Assembly: GCF_009669325.1 (NCBI RefSeq)
Contig: NZ_SZWE01000001.1
Location: 992,402-1,056,401 of the forward strand
Length of the DNA: 64,000 nt
DNA from: Roseovarius bejariae
Lineage (GTDB): Bacteria; Pseudomonadota; Alphaproteobacteria; Rhodobacterales; Rhodobacteraceae
Reading direction: 5' to 3'
Under the pieces are notes generated by a model. It ran no database searches and had not been told where the DNA came from. It saw nothing but the letters and a program-made list of their open reading frames with translations. Numbering within the stretch: position 1 is the first letter of the stretch; every line of letters begins with the position of its first letter. The translations under genes and the position numbers were made by a program. This document shows, piece after piece, positions 50,499 through 60,167 of the stretch.

Positions 50499-52862
50499 AT
50501 GACCGCGCTTGACCGCAAGCTGCTGCGTGATTTCCGGCGCCTTTGGGCGCAGGCCTTGGCGATTGCCCTGGTGCTGGCCTGTGGGGTGGCCATCCTGTTG
50601 ACGACCTTCGGCACCTTCATTTCGTTGGAGGAGACCCGCCGCGCCTATTACGAGCGCAACCGCTTTGCCGATGTCTTTGCCGATGCCAATCGCGCGCCAC
50701 TTTGGCTGATGCAGGAAATTCGGCGGATTGACGGGGTGCGGGCGGCGGATGCGCGCATATCGCAATTCGCGGTTCTCGATGTCCCCGGGCGCGCGGAAAC
50801 GGTTACCGCGCGCATTCTGTCGTTGCCCCCGAACGGTCAATCACATCTGAACCTGCCGGTCTTGCAGGCGGGGCGGCTCCCCTCGCCCGATGCGACACAT
50901 GAAGTCGCCGTGAACGCCCCCTTCGCCGCGGCCAACAACCTGCGGCCCGGGGATACCTTCCATGCCAATCTGAACGGGCACCGGCGCGCGCTGACCCTGA
51001 CCGGGACGCTGTTGTCGCCCGAGTTCATCTATACCATCGGTCCCGGCGCCCTGATGCCCGACAATGAAACCTTCGGTGTGCTCTGGATGCCCGAACGTGC
51101 CGTGGCTGGGGCGTTTGACATGGACGGGGCGTTCAACAACGTGACCCTGAAACTGAACCGTGGGGCGAGCCGGGCAGACGTGATCGACCGCCTGGACGAC
51201 CTGTTGGAGCCTTATGGCGGTCTTGGAGCCTATGGCCGCGACATTCAACTCTCCAACAGTTTCATCGAGTCCGAGTTGGAGCAATTGAAAACCAGCGCCA
51301 TGATCCTGCCGCCCATCTTCTACGCAATCTCCGCCTTTCTGGTCAGCATGGTCATCAGCCGGATCATCGCGCTGGAACGCAGCGAGATCGGGCTGTTGAA
51401 GGCCATCGGCTATTCCAACGTGGAAATCTGTGTGCATTACCTTCTGCTGGCGGTATTGATTGCCATGGCTGGTACGGTGATCGGATGGGGCGTGGGCACA
51501 TGGCTGGCGCGGGCGCTGGCGCGGCTGTATGCGCAATTCTTCGATTTCCCCTATCTGATCTACAACCTGAACTATAGCGCCTATGCGCTGTCTGGCCTTT
51601 TGGCGGTGGCCAGCGCGGCCTTGGGCGCCGGGCGCAGTGCCCTGCGGGCGGCGCAACTGCCCCCGGCCGTGGCCATGGCGCCGCCCGCGCCGCCGCGGTT
51701 CAAGCGCACGTGGCTGGACCGGGTCATGGTGGCCTTGCGCCTGTCCCAGCCGGTGGTGATGATCCTGCGCAGCCTGCTACGCTGGCCGCTACGATCCGGT
51801 TTCACGGCGCTGGGGCTGGCGCTGGCCGTGGCGGTTCTGGTGGCCACCAGTTTTTTCCCGGCGGCTTTGAATGAGCTGATCTCGACCACCTTCGACCGTA
51901 CGAACCGGCAGGATGCGATATTGCTGTTCGAGCCCGACATTCCCGAAACGGCTTTGGCCGAGGTGGCCCGCCTGCCCGGCGTTTTCCGCGCCGAGGGGCA
52001 GCAGTTTCAATCCGCCGTGCTGCGCCATGGGCATCGGGAAAAGGATGTCGCCATCGAGGCCCGCCGCCCCGGCGCAGATCTTGCGCGGATCATCACAACG
52101 GATGGTCAGGCGGTTGATCCGCCCCCGGAAGGGTTGATGCTGTCGCGGCGGTTGGCCGGGCAGCTTGGGGTGCAGCCCGGCGACATCATCGAAGTCGAGT
52201 TTCTGGGCGGGATCAACGAAACCCATTTCGTACCGGTGGCCGGACTGGTGCGGCAATACATCGGGCTGGGCGCCTACATGGACCTGGACACGCTCAGCCG
52301 CCTGTTGCGTCAGGCGCCCCGGATCTCGGTTGCCAACCTGCAAGTCGATGCGCAGGCCCTTCCGCAGTTGCATCAGGTGCTGAAGGACACCCCGGAACTC
52401 AGCGGCCTGATCCAGATGAACAAGATGCAACGCTCCTTCGAGGCAACGATCCGCGAGAACGTGGATATCATGACGACGATCTACCTGACCGTTGCCGTGC
52501 TGATCACCATAGGGGTGGCCTATAATGGCGCGCGCATCCAATTATCGGAACGGGCGCGCGAACTGGCAAGCCTGCGCATCCTTGGCTTTTCGCGCGGCGA
52601 GGTCTCGTTCATCCTTGTGGGTGAGACCATGGTTCTGGCGCTATTGGCGCAACCGCTTGGCTGGTTGCTGGGGGCCGGCATCGCCAAGGCGCTGGCCGAG
52701 GGATCGACCAGTGACCTTTACGAGATTCCGCTGGTCTTGCCCCCGGCGGGCTTTGCACAGGCCAGCCTGGTGGTGTTGGCGGCGGCGCTGATCTCGTCGC
52801 TGGTCGTTCGGCGGCGGCTGGACCGGCTGGACCTGGTGCAGGTGATGAAAACGCGGGAGTAA
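50499..52862 (+). CDS. FtsX/MacB-type ABC transporter permease
   Basis: 787 residues with two FtsX-type modules. An N-terminal helix (AQALAIALVLACGVAILLTTFG) precedes a periplasmic core domain (about 45-265). Three helices follow (about 270-375, including MVISRIIALERSEIGLLKAIGYS), then a second helix-periplasm unit (about 430-660) and a final three-helix bundle ending RRRLDRLDLVQVMKTRE. The duplicated layout is that of long FtsX-like permeases that use mechanotransmission rather than a channel. Operon with the ATPase (9-bp gap). Confidence 0.9.
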   Translation: MTALDRKLLRDFRRLWAQALAIALVLACGVAILLTTFGTFISLEETRRAYYERNRFADVFADANRAPLWLMQEIRRIDGVRAADARISQFAVLDVPGRAETVTARILSLPPNGQSHLNLPVLQAGRLPSPDATHEVAVNAPFAAANNLRPGDTFHANLNGHRRALTLTGTLLSPEFIYTIGPGALMPDNETFGVLWMPERAVAGAFDMDGAFNNVTLKLNRGASRADVIDRLDDLLEPYGGLGAYGRDIQLSNSFIESELEQLKTSAMILPPIFYAISAFLVSMVISRIIALERSEIGLLKAIGYSNVEICVHYLLLAVLIAMAGTVIGWGVGTWLARALARLYAQFFDFPYLIYNLNYSAYALSGLLAVASAALGAGRSALRAAQLPPAVAMAPPAPPRFKRTWLDRVMVALRLSQPVVMILRSLLRWPLRSGFTALGLALAVAVLVATSFFPAALNELISTTFDRTNRQDAILLFEPDIPETALAEVARLPGVFRAEGQQFQSAVLRHGHREKDVAIEARRPGADLARIITTDGQAVDPPPEGLMLSRRLAGQLGVQPGDIIEVEFLGGINETHFVPVAGLVRQYIGLGAYMDLDTLSRLLRQAPRISVANLQVDAQALPQLHQVLKDTPELSGLIQMNKMQRSFEATIRENVDIMTTIYLTVAVLITIGVAYNGARIQLSERARELASLRILGFSRGEVSFILVGETMVLALLAQPLGWLLGAGIAKALAEGSTSDLYEIPLVLPPAGFAQASLVVLAAALISSLVVRRRLDRLDLVQVMKTRE

Positions 52863-52871
52863 GGAGAGCCC

Positions 52872-54077
52872 ATGAAGACGAGAACCGTACTTCTTACAGT
52901 GTTCGGCGTGGTGACGGCGGGGATGCTGGGTATTGTCACCTTCCGGACCGACCCTGTGCCGGTGGACATCGCCACCGCCACGCGCGGGCCCATGCAGGTG
53001 ACTGTCAATGTCGAGGGGGAAACCCGGATCGCCGAGGTTTACGACGTGGCCGCCCCGATCCGGGGCGTGGCGCGCCGCTCGCCTGTGCGGGTGGGCGATG
53101 GCGTTACGGCGGGCGAAACCGTTGTCGCGGTCATTGACCCGGCCGCTTCCGACCCGCTGGACCCACGCAGCCGGGTGCAGGCAGAGGCCGCCATACGCGA
53201 GGCCGAGGCGGGACTGCATATGGCGCAAAGCCGCCTGCGACAGACCGACGAGGAACTGGAACTGGCCCAAAGCGAATATCGCCGCGCCAAGGAACTGGTC
53301 GAGCGTGGCGTTGCCTCGATGACACGGCTGGAAAACGCCGAGCAGACGCTTGGCGTCCGGCAGGCCGCACAGGAGGCCGCCGCGTCGAACCTCGAGATGG
53401 CCCGGGGCGCGCTCGACCGTGCCCGCGCGGCCTTGATCGACCCCGGCGGCTATGCCGACGATACCGCGGATTGCTGTCAGGCGATCAAGGCACCGGTGGA
53501 CGGCCGTGTGCTGAGCATCGCGGTGATCAGCGAACGCCCGGTGGCGGCGGGCACCCCCCTGTTGTCCATCGGGCAACCGGGGGACCTTGAAATCGTGGCC
53601 GATGTCCTGTCGACCGATGCGGTGCGCCTTGAGGTGGGCGACCCGGCCATCGTCGAACGATGGGGCGGCGCGGGGCAGCTTGCGGCGCGGGTTTCGGAAA
53701 TCGAACCCTCGGCCTATACCAAGGTCTCGGCGCTTGGCATCGAGGAACAGCGCGTGGATGTGGTGTTCGACCTGATTTCACCCCTTGAAGAGCGGCCGTC
53801 GCTTGGGCACGGCTTTGCCGTCTACCTGCGCGTTGTCGAATGGGAGAGCGACGATGTCCTGCAAATCCCGCTAAGCGCCCTGTTCCGATACGGTCAGGCG
53901 TGGGCCGTGTTTGTTATGGAGGACGAAACAGCGCGCTTGCGCCCTGTCGAGATCGGCCACACGAACGACCGATCCGCCGTGATCGTGAACGGGCTTTCGG
54001 AGGCAGAACGGGTCTTGGTCCATCCCAATGAACGCATCGAGGACGGAACACCTATCGTTTTACGACTCACAGAGTGA
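52872..54077 (+). CDS. HlyD/MacA-family periplasmic adaptor
   Basis: 401 residues. The N-terminal membrane anchor (TVLLTVFGVVTAGMLGIVTF) leads to a lipoyl/barrel-sandwich half (VARRSPVRVGDGVTAGETVV), an alpha-helical hairpin with coiled coil (about 95-195) and the second sandwich half (IKAPVDGRVLSIAVISERPVA). A beta-barrel and membrane-proximal domain follow. It connects the FtsX-type permease to an outer-membrane channel; no TolC-type gene is in the window. Cargo unknown. Confidence 0.9.
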   Translation: MKTRTVLLTVFGVVTAGMLGIVTFRTDPVPVDIATATRGPMQVTVNVEGETRIAEVYDVAAPIRGVARRSPVRVGDGVTAGETVVAVIDPAASDPLDPRSRVQAEAAIREAEAGLHMAQSRLRQTDEELELAQSEYRRAKELVERGVASMTRLENAEQTLGVRQAAQEAAASNLEMARGALDRARAALIDPGGYADDTADCCQAIKAPVDGRVLSIAVISERPVAAGTPLLSIGQPGDLEIVADVLSTDAVRLEVGDPAIVERWGGAGQLAARVSEIEPSAYTKVSALGIEEQRVDVVFDLISPLEERPSLGHGFAVYLRVVEWESDDVLQIPLSALFRYGQAWAVFVMEDETARLRPVEIGHTNDRSAVIVNGLSEAERVLVHPNERIEDGTPIVLRLTE

Positions 54078-54124
54078 TGGCGTGGTGGAAAACACCGGTT
54101 ATTGGTAAGGCTTTCCGATTAAAA

Positions 54125-54199
54125 TGGTGCCCGGGGGCGGAATCGAACCACCGACACGAGGATTTTCAATCCACTGCTCTACCCCTGAGCTACCCGGGC
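54125..54199 (-). tRNA. tRNA-Phe (GAA)
   Basis: Minus-strand cloverleaf: acceptor GCCCGGG at the 5' end (54199 down) pairing with CCCGGGC next to discriminator A and an encoded CCA. The D-arm includes AGCTCAGGGGTAGAGC, the anticodon loop TTGAAAA gives GAA, and the T-arm contains GGTTCGATTCC. 75 nt including CCA. The anticodon stem has one U-U mismatch. No integrase or duplicated 3' end nearby, so it is not an occupied attachment site here. Confidence 0.96.
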
Positions 54200-54380
54200 A
54201 CGGGGAACGCGGCTGCGTTCGGGTGGAGGCGTTCTAGGTCAGGTTGGGCGGGGTGTCCAGAGGGCTTTGTCACTTTTTTCAAGGCTCTGGCTTTTGTCGC
54301 AAGAAGCCCGCTTGCGCGCGCCATTGGGCAGGTATGTTGGGTTGGGCGGAACGCAGTTGCCTAATGCGGGATGACGGGGA

Positions 54381-54572
54381 TTAGTGCGGTTTGGCGCGGG
54401 CCTTTTGGGCCTCGGCCTCTTCCCAGGCGCGTTCCATATCCTCGGGGTCACGCGACGGCATGGCGTAGTCCCCGCCCAGCCACTTGCCCAAGTCGATATC
54501 TGCGCAGCGTTTGGAGCAGAAGGGGCGCGCCTTGGGGTTGCTTGCCTTACCGCAGATCGGGCAGCTCATCAC
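54381..54572 (-). CDS. yacG: DNA gyrase inhibitor YacG (zinc-binding)
   Basis: 63 residues. Four zinc-binding cysteines in C-x2-C and C-x3-C arrangement (SCPICGKAS and PFCSKRCADIDLGKWLGGDY), then an acidic helical tail. YacG binds GyrB and inhibits gyrase in E. coli. Overlaps the RNase gene by four bases; last gene of the infA-maf-rne-yacG run. Confidence 0.93.
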   Translation of the reverse strand: MMSCPICGKASNPKARPFCSKRCADIDLGKWLGGDYAMPSRDPEDMERAWEEAEAQKARAKPH

Positions 54573-55591
54573 ATCACCTCGGACAGCGCGACGCGGTCGC
54601 GTTTGCGTTGCAACTCATAATGGCCAAGGCCCGTCCAACCGACAAGCGTAGTCTCGACCGTGCAGGCCCGGAAGGCGGCGCGCAGGGTGGTCTCAAATTG
54701 GCGGCGGTCCTTCTTGGGCATCGGCGCGAGGTCGAGCACCACTTGCCCGCCAAGCCCGCGCAGGCGCAATTGGCGTGGCAGATCACGGGCGGCGGCCATG
54801 TTGGCCTTCATGCCCGCAGCAGGGGAGGTATCGTTGCCGGTGTTCACATCCACAGCCACCAGCGCGCGGGTGGGTTCGATAAACATCGAGGCCCCGCCGG
54901 ACAGCGGCGCTTGGGCCTCTTGCAAAGTATCCAGCGCATCCAGAACACCATGATCGATAAATGAACCTTCGTTTGCGTCCACATCCGCCGGATCGGTCCA
55001 TTCGCGCCAGGCCAGCGTATGCGGCCCGTCGCCTTCGGTAAGTTTTTCCGGCTCGGCCCCTTCGGCATCACCCAGAACCGCCGTGGCCAGATCGACCATG
55101 GCGTGAATGTCCTCGGCTATTTCATCGTCGTCGGCCTCAAGGCAAGAGGAGCGCAGGATCAGGCCCATCTCGACCCCGTCCATCTCGGCGTGGGCGATGG
55201 CGAGCAACTCGTCGCGGCGGTCGTCATCGCGGATCTGGCGCGAGATATTGAGGCCCGGGGCCTCGGGGGTGACGATGGCGTAGCGGCTTTTGAACAGGAG
55301 TTTCGTGGTGACCGGCAGGGCCTTGCCCGGTTCGGCGTGGCCGGTGACCTGTACCAGAAGCGGTTGTCCGGGGCTGAGGCCCTTGACCTGCCGCAGGAAC
55401 ACCGTGCCATCCGGGGTGCGCAGGAACATTCCCCCCTGCCCTTTCATCGGGCGGTCGGCGATGGCGCGGTAGATGGCGCCGGGGCGCGGGCCATCGGGAT
55501 CGAGAAACAGGTCTTCGAGGCGGCCATCGACCATGAGGGCGGCGGCCTCGACCCCGCTCAGGTGGTCAAGGGCGATCAGGCGGCCTTTCAT
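54569..55591 (-). CDS. Short RNase E/G-family endoribonuclease
   Basis: 340 residues, shorter than RNase G (about 490), as is usual for this gene next to maf and infA in alphaproteobacteria. It keeps the catalytic core: the metal-binding Asp in [11 protein letters not shown] and the second acidic block [19 protein letters not shown] complete S1 domain and the Zn-link CPxC are not evident. Probably processes rRNA or mRNA 5' ends. Overlaps both maf (upstream) and yacG (downstream). Confidence 0.88.
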   Translation of the reverse strand: MKGRLIALDHLSGVEAAALMVDGRLEDLFLDPDGPRPGAIYRAIADRPMKGQGGMFLRTPDGTVFLRQVKGLSPGQPLLVQVTGHAEPGKALPVTTKLLFKSRYAIVTPEAPGLNISRQIRDDDRRDELLAIAHAEMDGVEMGLILRSSCLEADDDEIAEDIHAMVDLATAVLGDAEGAEPEKLTEGDGPHTLAWREWTDPADVDANEGSFIDHGVLDALDTLQEAQAPLSGGASMFIEPTRALVAVDVNTGNDTSPAAGMKANMAAARDLPRQLRLRGLGGQVVLDLAPMPKKDRRQFETTLRAAFRACTVETTLVGWTGLGHYELQRKRDRVALSEVM

Positions 55592-56166
55592 GGCGTCTCC
55601 TTAAACAATGGGTAGCCTGCGGCGCGCAGGAGATTGGCGGTTTCCGCGAGCGGCAGGCCGACGACAGCGGTAAAAGAGCCTTGAATCCACGGAATCAGGA
55701 CACCGGCGGGGCCTTGGATGCCATAGCCCCCCGCCTTGCCCTGCCAATCGCCGGTGGCGAGGTAGGCGTTGAGGTCTTCATCCGAGAGCGACTTCATCTT
55801 GACGGTAGTGACGACGTCGCGTTGCCAGATTTGGTCGCCCCGACGGATGGCGACGGCGGTGATCACCTTGTGGCGGCGGCCCGACATGGCCAGCAGGAAT
55901 TGCGCCGCTTCGCCGGCGTTTTCCGGTTTGCCCATGATGCGGCGGCCGAGCGCGACGGTGGTATCGGCGGACAGAATGATATCGTCCGGCCCGGCCTCGA
56001 CGGCCAAAGCTTTTTGCCGCGCCATGCGGATGCAATAGGGGCGCGGCAGTTCGGATTTTTCCGGGGTTTCGTCTATGTCGGGCGGGCGGATGTCATCCGC
56101 CACCACCCCGATTTGCGCCAGCAAGTCCCGCCTGCGCGGGCTGCCAGATCCGAGGATCAGTGCCAT
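55588..56166 (-). CDS. maf: Maf-family nucleoside triphosphate pyrophosphatase
   Basis: 192 residues. It has the [15 protein letters not shown] start, the [18 protein letters not shown] segment with Lys, [19 protein letters not shown] and [20 protein letters not shown]. Maf proteins hydrolyse non-canonical or methylated nucleoside triphosphates to monophosphates. It follows infA by 14 bp and overlaps the RNase gene. Confidence 0.95.
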   Translation of the reverse strand: MALILGSGSPRRRDLLAQIGVVADDIRPPDIDETPEKSELPRPYCIRMARQKALAVEAGPDDIILSADTTVALGRRIMGKPENAGEAAQFLLAMSGRRHKVITAVAIRRGDQIWQRDVVTTVKMKSLSDEDLNAYLATGDWQGKAGGYGIQGPAGVLIPWIQGSFTAVVGLPLAETANLLRAAGYPLFKETP

Positions 56167-56180
56167 TCAGGCCGGATCAC

Positions 56181-56399
56181 TTATTTGAATCGGTAATTGA
56201 TCCGACCCTTGGTCAGATCATAAGGCGTCATTTCGACTTGCACCTTGTCGCCTGCCAGAACACGGATGCGGTTCTTGCGCATCTTGCCTGCCGTGTGGGC
56301 GATGATCTCATGGCCGTTTTCAAGCTCGACCCGGAACGTCGCATTCGGCAGGAGTTCCTTCACGACACCGGGAAATTCGAGCGTATCTTCCTTGGCCAT
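56181..56399 (-). CDS. infA: Translation initiation factor IF-1
   Basis: 72 residues, the standard length, a single OB fold: [45 protein letters not shown] in order. Binds the 30S A site during initiation. GGAGA precedes the ATG. First gene of the infA-maf-rne-yacG unit; upstream gap 56400-56482 carries its promoter. Confidence 0.98.
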   Translation of the reverse strand: MAKEDTLEFPGVVKELLPNATFRVELENGHEIIAHTAGKMRKNRIRVLAGDKVQVEMTPYDLTKGRINYRFK

Positions 56400-56482
56400 G
56401 GTCTCTCCTTCGTTGCACGATCCGCCTGATTTGCGGAACGCGCTTTAAATGGGCCTATTCGACGTGTTTTTCAAGGCCATAA

Positions 56483-57367
56483 TCACCTTAGGCGGCGCTG
56501 TGTGACATCCGTAACGCGGGCGAGTTGCTCATCCCAATGGGTGGCGTTGAGGACATTGCCATCGGCGCGCACCTTGGCAATGGCCTGCAAATCCACCTCG
56601 GCGAAGGTCCACCCGGGGGTGTTGAGGGTGCCCTCGGCCAGCACCCCGGTGGGCGGAAAGCCCGCGTCGGGCGGGCCGAAGATGCCGCCCATGCCGGTGT
56701 TCAGATCGGCCACCTCGTTCCAGGTTGCATCGCCCACGGTCGACGCCATGACGGTGACGCATTGCGCCTCCAGCGCGCGGGCCATGGCCCCGATACGCAC
56801 CCGCCAATAGCCTTCGAGCGCCTCGGTGCAGGAGGGCACCAGCAGAATGTCGGCCTCCTTCAGGGCGTGGGCCAGAAGGGGGAATTCGGCGTCATAGCAG
56901 ATCAGGATGCCGATTTTGCCCAAGGCCGTGTCAAACAGCGTCAGCGGGCCACCCGCGACCGCTCCCATGGGCGCACGTTCCCAACGGGTCATGATTTGCT
57001 TGTCTTGCACCCCCATATCACCACCGGGCGCGAAAAGCCGCGCGCGGTTTACAGGGGCGGGGCCGATGGCCTCATCGTAAACCGGGGCGGAGGCGGCACA
57101 GATATGCACGCCGTATTTGGCGGCCAGATCGGCGTGCAGGGCATCCACTTGGGACATCTTGTCTGAAATGGCCCGCAGCGAGGCGGGCAGGTCGGCGGCC
57201 ACCTCGGGGCCATCCAGCGTGGCCAGTTCCATCGCCCCGTATTCGGGGAAAAGCAACAGATCGGCCCCCTGCCCTGCGGCCTCGGAGACCCAAGCCTCAA
57301 GCTTTGTCGCATAGTCGGACCATGCGTTGAATTGATCCAGCGGGTAAGCGGCAGTAGCGATTTTCAT
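56483..57367 (-). CDS. Carbon-nitrogen hydrolase (nitrilase superfamily)
   Basis: 294 residues. The Glu-Lys-Cys triad is visible: LLFPEYGAMEL, the Lys in VQDKQIMTRWERAPMG and the nucleophile in ILICYDAEFPLLAHAL. Nearest in style to amidase members such as omega-amidase (Nit2); substrate not determinable. Eight bases downstream of the msrC-like gene, so cotranscribed with it. Confidence 0.87.
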   Translation of the reverse strand: MKIATAAYPLDQFNAWSDYATKLEAWVSEAAGQGADLLLFPEYGAMELATLDGPEVAADLPASLRAISDKMSQVDALHADLAAKYGVHICAASAPVYDEAIGPAPVNRARLFAPGGDMGVQDKQIMTRWERAPMGAVAGGPLTLFDTALGKIGILICYDAEFPLLAHALKEADILLVPSCTEALEGYWRVRIGAMARALEAQCVTVMASTVGDATWNEVADLNTGMGGIFGPPDAGFPPTGVLAEGTLNTPGWTFAEVDLQAIAKVRADGNVLNATHWDEQLARVTDVTQRRLR

Positions 57368-57375
57368 GGCCAGCC

Positions 57376-57831
57376 TCAGAGGTTTCCGAAAACGTCATCA
57401 AGGATATGCTGCAGCCCTTTGGCGTCGTCTTGCGTAAACGCGTGTGGTTGATCGCTGTCGATATCCAGTACGGCGATCAGGTCATGCGCCCCGTCGTAAA
57501 CCGGCAATACGATCTCGGAGCGGGTGGAACTGGAACAGGCGATATGACCCGGGAAAGCCTCGACATCCGCGACCAGTTGCACCGCCCCGGTGCGCGCCGC
57601 CGCGCCACAGACCCCGCGTGAAAACGGGATAACCAGGCAGCCATGGCCACCCTGATATGGCCCGATCTTGAGCATTTCGGGGCCGGTGACGCGATAGAAG
57701 CCTGTCCAGTCAAAGCGGTCATCGGCGTGATGCAATTCACAGGCCACGGTGGCCATGAGGGACACTGCATCTGTTTCGCCGTCCGTCAGGGCAGCGATGG
57801 TTTTGGATATCTCGGCGTAGTCGATGCGCAT
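57376..57831 (-). CDS. msrC: Free methionine-(R)-sulfoxide reductase (GAF domain)
   Basis: 151 residues, a single GAF domain. The fRMsr cysteine pattern is present: GHGCLVIPFSRGVCGAAARTG and FPGHIACSSSTRSEIVLPV (Cys84, Cys94 and Cys118 by position). It reduces free methionine-R-sulfoxide using thioredoxin and helps in oxidative stress repair. Sits upstream of the nitrilase-family gene. Confidence 0.9.
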   Translation of the reverse strand: MRIDYAEISKTIAALTDGETDAVSLMATVACELHHADDRFDWTGFYRVTGPEMLKIGPYQGGHGCLVIPFSRGVCGAAARTGAVQLVADVEAFPGHIACSSSTRSEIVLPVYDGAHDLIAVLDIDSDQPHAFTQDDAKGLQHILDDVFGNL

Positions 57832-57846
57832 GGTGGGCGTCCGATC

Positions 57847-58209
57847 TCAGGTCTCCGGGCGTTTAAACACCATCACGAGCACCGTCACAATGGCGACCTG
57901 CCCCGACAACACCGCAGGCCAGATCAGCGGGAAGGCCGGATCGAGATACTTTTGCGGACCAAAGGATATGGCCGCCGCCAGCGCCGCGAAGGCCGCAATC
58001 AGGCGCCCCGCGCCGGTCGCCCCAAGCGTCATGGCAGCCAAGGCCGCGGCCAGCGCCATGCCAAGGAAGGGCGCGATGCCAAACAGGGGCGTGGCCTCGG
58101 GCGGGTGCGGCGGAACGCCTGCATATAGCGCGGTGAGCATGACAAGTTGCAAAACAACCAAGCCAAGCAAGGCGGCATTCATGGTGCGGGTATGGGAATC
58201 GATCGGCAT
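57847..58209 (-). CDS. Small integral membrane protein
   Basis: 120 residues with four predicted membrane helices (AALLGLVVLQLVMLTALYAG, FGIAPFLGMALAAALAAM, LIAAFAALAAAISFG, WPAVLSGQVAIVTVLVMVF). No family recognised. AAAGGA precedes the ATG. Divergent from the TetR gene across 90 bp that contain a repeated 9-base motif, so it is a likely TetR target, and it may lead the msrC-nitrilase unit. Confidence 0.7.
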   Translation of the reverse strand: MPIDSHTRTMNAALLGLVVLQLVMLTALYAGVPPHPPEATPLFGIAPFLGMALAAALAAMTLGATGAGRLIAAFAALAAAISFGPQKYLDPAFPLIWPAVLSGQVAIVTVLVMVFKRPET

Positions 58210-58238
58210 ATCTATGTCCTTTCATGACCGTATTAATC

Positions 58239-58275
58239 TGTACGCTTGATAATATCCGTAATAAAGTGTACGCTT
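58239..58275. promoter_or_regulatory. Direct repeat in the TetR divergent promoter
   Basis: TGTACGCTT occurs at 58239-58247 and again at 58267-58275, 28 bases apart, in the 90-bp gap between the small membrane protein gene and the TetR gene. Candidate operator half-sites centred on GTAC. Confidence 0.4.
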
Positions 58276-58299
58276 TTCGTCAAGCCGCCGGGAGATCAG

Positions 58300-58905
58300 A
58301 TGAAAGACGCCAAGAAATCCGCACGCATGGCCGAGATCCAAGAGGCCGCCTATGCCCTGCTGGCCGAGAAGGGCTTTGGCGGGACATCGATGCTGGCCGT
58401 TGCGAAGCGCGCCAAGGCCTCAAACGAGACGCTTTACAACTGGTATGGGGACAAGCTGGGCCTGTTTCGAGCCATGGTAGAGGCCAATGCCGCGCGCGTC
58501 CGCGAGACACTTGAGGCCGCGCTTGACCATGATGCCGACCCGGTGCAGACATTACAGGCCGTAGGGCCGCTGTTACTGACAATGCTGACCAGCGAGAAGG
58601 CGGTGGCCCTCAATCGCGCCGCGGCGGCGGATGCAAGCGGGACCCTTGGTACAGCCCTTGCGCAGGCCGGGCGGCAAGCCGTGGCACCTTTGATCGCCGA
58701 TGTGATGGAACGGGCCAAGGCGGCCGGGCAATTGCGGTTTGAGGACCCGGCCGAGGCTGTCGATCTGTACCTTGGCCTGCTGATCGGTGATCTCCAATTG
58801 CGCCGGGTGACAGGACAGATACCGGCCCCGGGGCACGCCGCGATCAACGCGCGCTCAGGGCGTGCATTTGACGCCCTGACGCGGCTTTTGGGGGATCGGC
58901 GTTAG
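58300..58905 (+). CDS. TetR-family transcriptional regulator
   Basis: 201 residues from the ATG at 58300, preceded by GGGAG. The N-terminal helix-turn-helix is ARMAEIQEAAYALLAEKGFGGTSMLAVAKRAKASNETLYNWYGDKLGLF. The C-terminal ligand domain resembles the AcrR/tetracyclin-repressor C-terminal class (LLGLLIGDLQLRRVTGQIPAPGH). Probably represses the divergent membrane protein gene and itself. Its 3' end overlaps the convergent thiolase by four bases. Confidence 0.88.
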   Translation: MKDAKKSARMAEIQEAAYALLAEKGFGGTSMLAVAKRAKASNETLYNWYGDKLGLFRAMVEANAARVRETLEAALDHDADPVQTLQAVGPLLLTMLTSEKAVALNRAAAADASGTLGTALAQAGRQAVAPLIADVMERAKAAGQLRFEDPAEAVDLYLGLLIGDLQLRRVTGQIPAPGHAAINARSGRAFDALTRLLGDRR

Positions 58906-60074
58906 ACCCGTTCTATCGCAATCGCCGTGCCTTCACCGCCGCCGATACAGATCGCCGCAACCCCACGCTTGAGCCCGCGCTTTTCCAAGGCATTGAGAAG
59001 CGTCACCATGATGCGCGCCCCGCTGGCCCCGATGGGATGGCCCAGTGCGCAGGCCCCGCCATTGACGTTCACTTTATCACGCGACAGGCCCATTTCGTGC
59101 ATGAAGGCCATGGGAACCACGGCGAAGGCCTCGTTCACCTCCCACAGGTCCACGTCATCCTTGGACCAGCCCAGTCTTTGCAAAAGTTTCTGCGCCGCGG
59201 GCACCGGGGCCGTTGTGAACCAGCCCGGCGCTTGCGCGTGGCTGGCGTGGCCCATGATGCGGGCGCGGATATTGAGGCCCTTGGCCTCGGCCGCCTCGCG
59301 CGAGGCCAGAACAAGGGCCGCCGCGCCATCGCTGATCGACGAGGAATTGGCGGGTGTCACCGTGCCATCCTTGCGGAAGGCGGGTTTGAGTTGCGGGATC
59401 TTGTCGGGGCGCGCCTTGGCGGGTTGTTCATCCTCGGAAATCGTCACCTCACCCTTGCGGGTTTGCAGGGTGACCGGGGCGATTTCACCGTCAAAGGCGC
59501 CAGATTTATGTGCTGCGAGCGCCCCTTCGAGGGAGCCGATGGCATAGGCATCCTGTGCCTCACGGGTGAATTGGAAGGTCTCGGCGCAGTCCTCGGCGAA
59601 GGTGCCCATCAGGCGGCCCTTGTCATAGGCATCTTCCAGCCCGTCAAGGAACATATGGTCGATCACTTGCGCATGCCCAAGGCGGGCGCCGCCGCGCATC
59701 TTGGGCAAGAGGTAGGGCGCGCAAGACATGGACTCCATGCCGCCTGAAATCATGGTGTCTGTATGGCCCAGGGCGATCTGGTCGAAACCGATCATCGCCG
59801 CCTTCATGCCCGAGCCGCACATCTTGTTGAGGGTGGTGGCGGGCACCTCTTCGCCTAGGCCACCGGCAAAGCCAGCCTGACGCGCGGGCGCCTGGCCCTG
59901 CCCTGCCGGCAAGACACAGCCCATCAGAACCTCATCTACGGTCTCGGAACGGGCATCGGCAAGGGCCGCGCGAATCGCCGCCCCGCCCAAGACCGGGGCC
60001 TCGACCCCGTCGAAATCCCCTTGGAATCCGCCCATGGGCGTGCGGGCGGCGCCCGCGATGACAACCTCTTTCAT
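58902..60074 (-). CDS. Acetyl-CoA C-acyltransferase (thiolase)
   Basis: 390 residues, biosynthetic/degradative thiolase family. The acyl-accepting Cys lies in TTLNKMCGSGMKAAM (about 89), the His in GGACALGHPIGASG and the second Cys in AICIGGGEGTAIAIERV. It interconverts acetoacetyl-CoA or longer 3-ketoacyl-CoA and acetyl-CoA. Not close to phaB or fad partners here, so chain length is open. Might process acetoacetate-derived CoA from the carnitine route, but it is 48 kb away. Confidence 0.92.
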   Translation of the reverse strand: MKEVVIAGAARTPMGGFQGDFDGVEAPVLGGAAIRAALADARSETVDEVLMGCVLPAGQGQAPARQAGFAGGLGEEVPATTLNKMCGSGMKAAMIGFDQIALGHTDTMISGGMESMSCAPYLLPKMRGGARLGHAQVIDHMFLDGLEDAYDKGRLMGTFAEDCAETFQFTREAQDAYAIGSLEGALAAHKSGAFDGEIAPVTLQTRKGEVTISEDEQPAKARPDKIPQLKPAFRKDGTVTPANSSSISDGAAALVLASREAAEAKGLNIRARIMGHASHAQAPGWFTTAPVPAAQKLLQRLGWSKDDVDLWEVNEAFAVVPMAFMHEMGLSRDKVNVNGGACALGHPIGASGARIMVTLLNALEKRGLKRGVAAICIGGGEGTAIAIERV

Positions 60075-60167
60075 CGCCTAATCCTCCTCTTTCGTGCCCA
60101 TGAATACCGAATAGTAAGGAATGGGGTCTAGCCTTGGCCGTATTACTACCTATGGCCTGGAGGCATC

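Noticed and set aside
54125-54199. tRNA-Phe as an integration site
   Set aside because: No integrase, no duplicated tRNA 3' end and only core genes on the yacG side.
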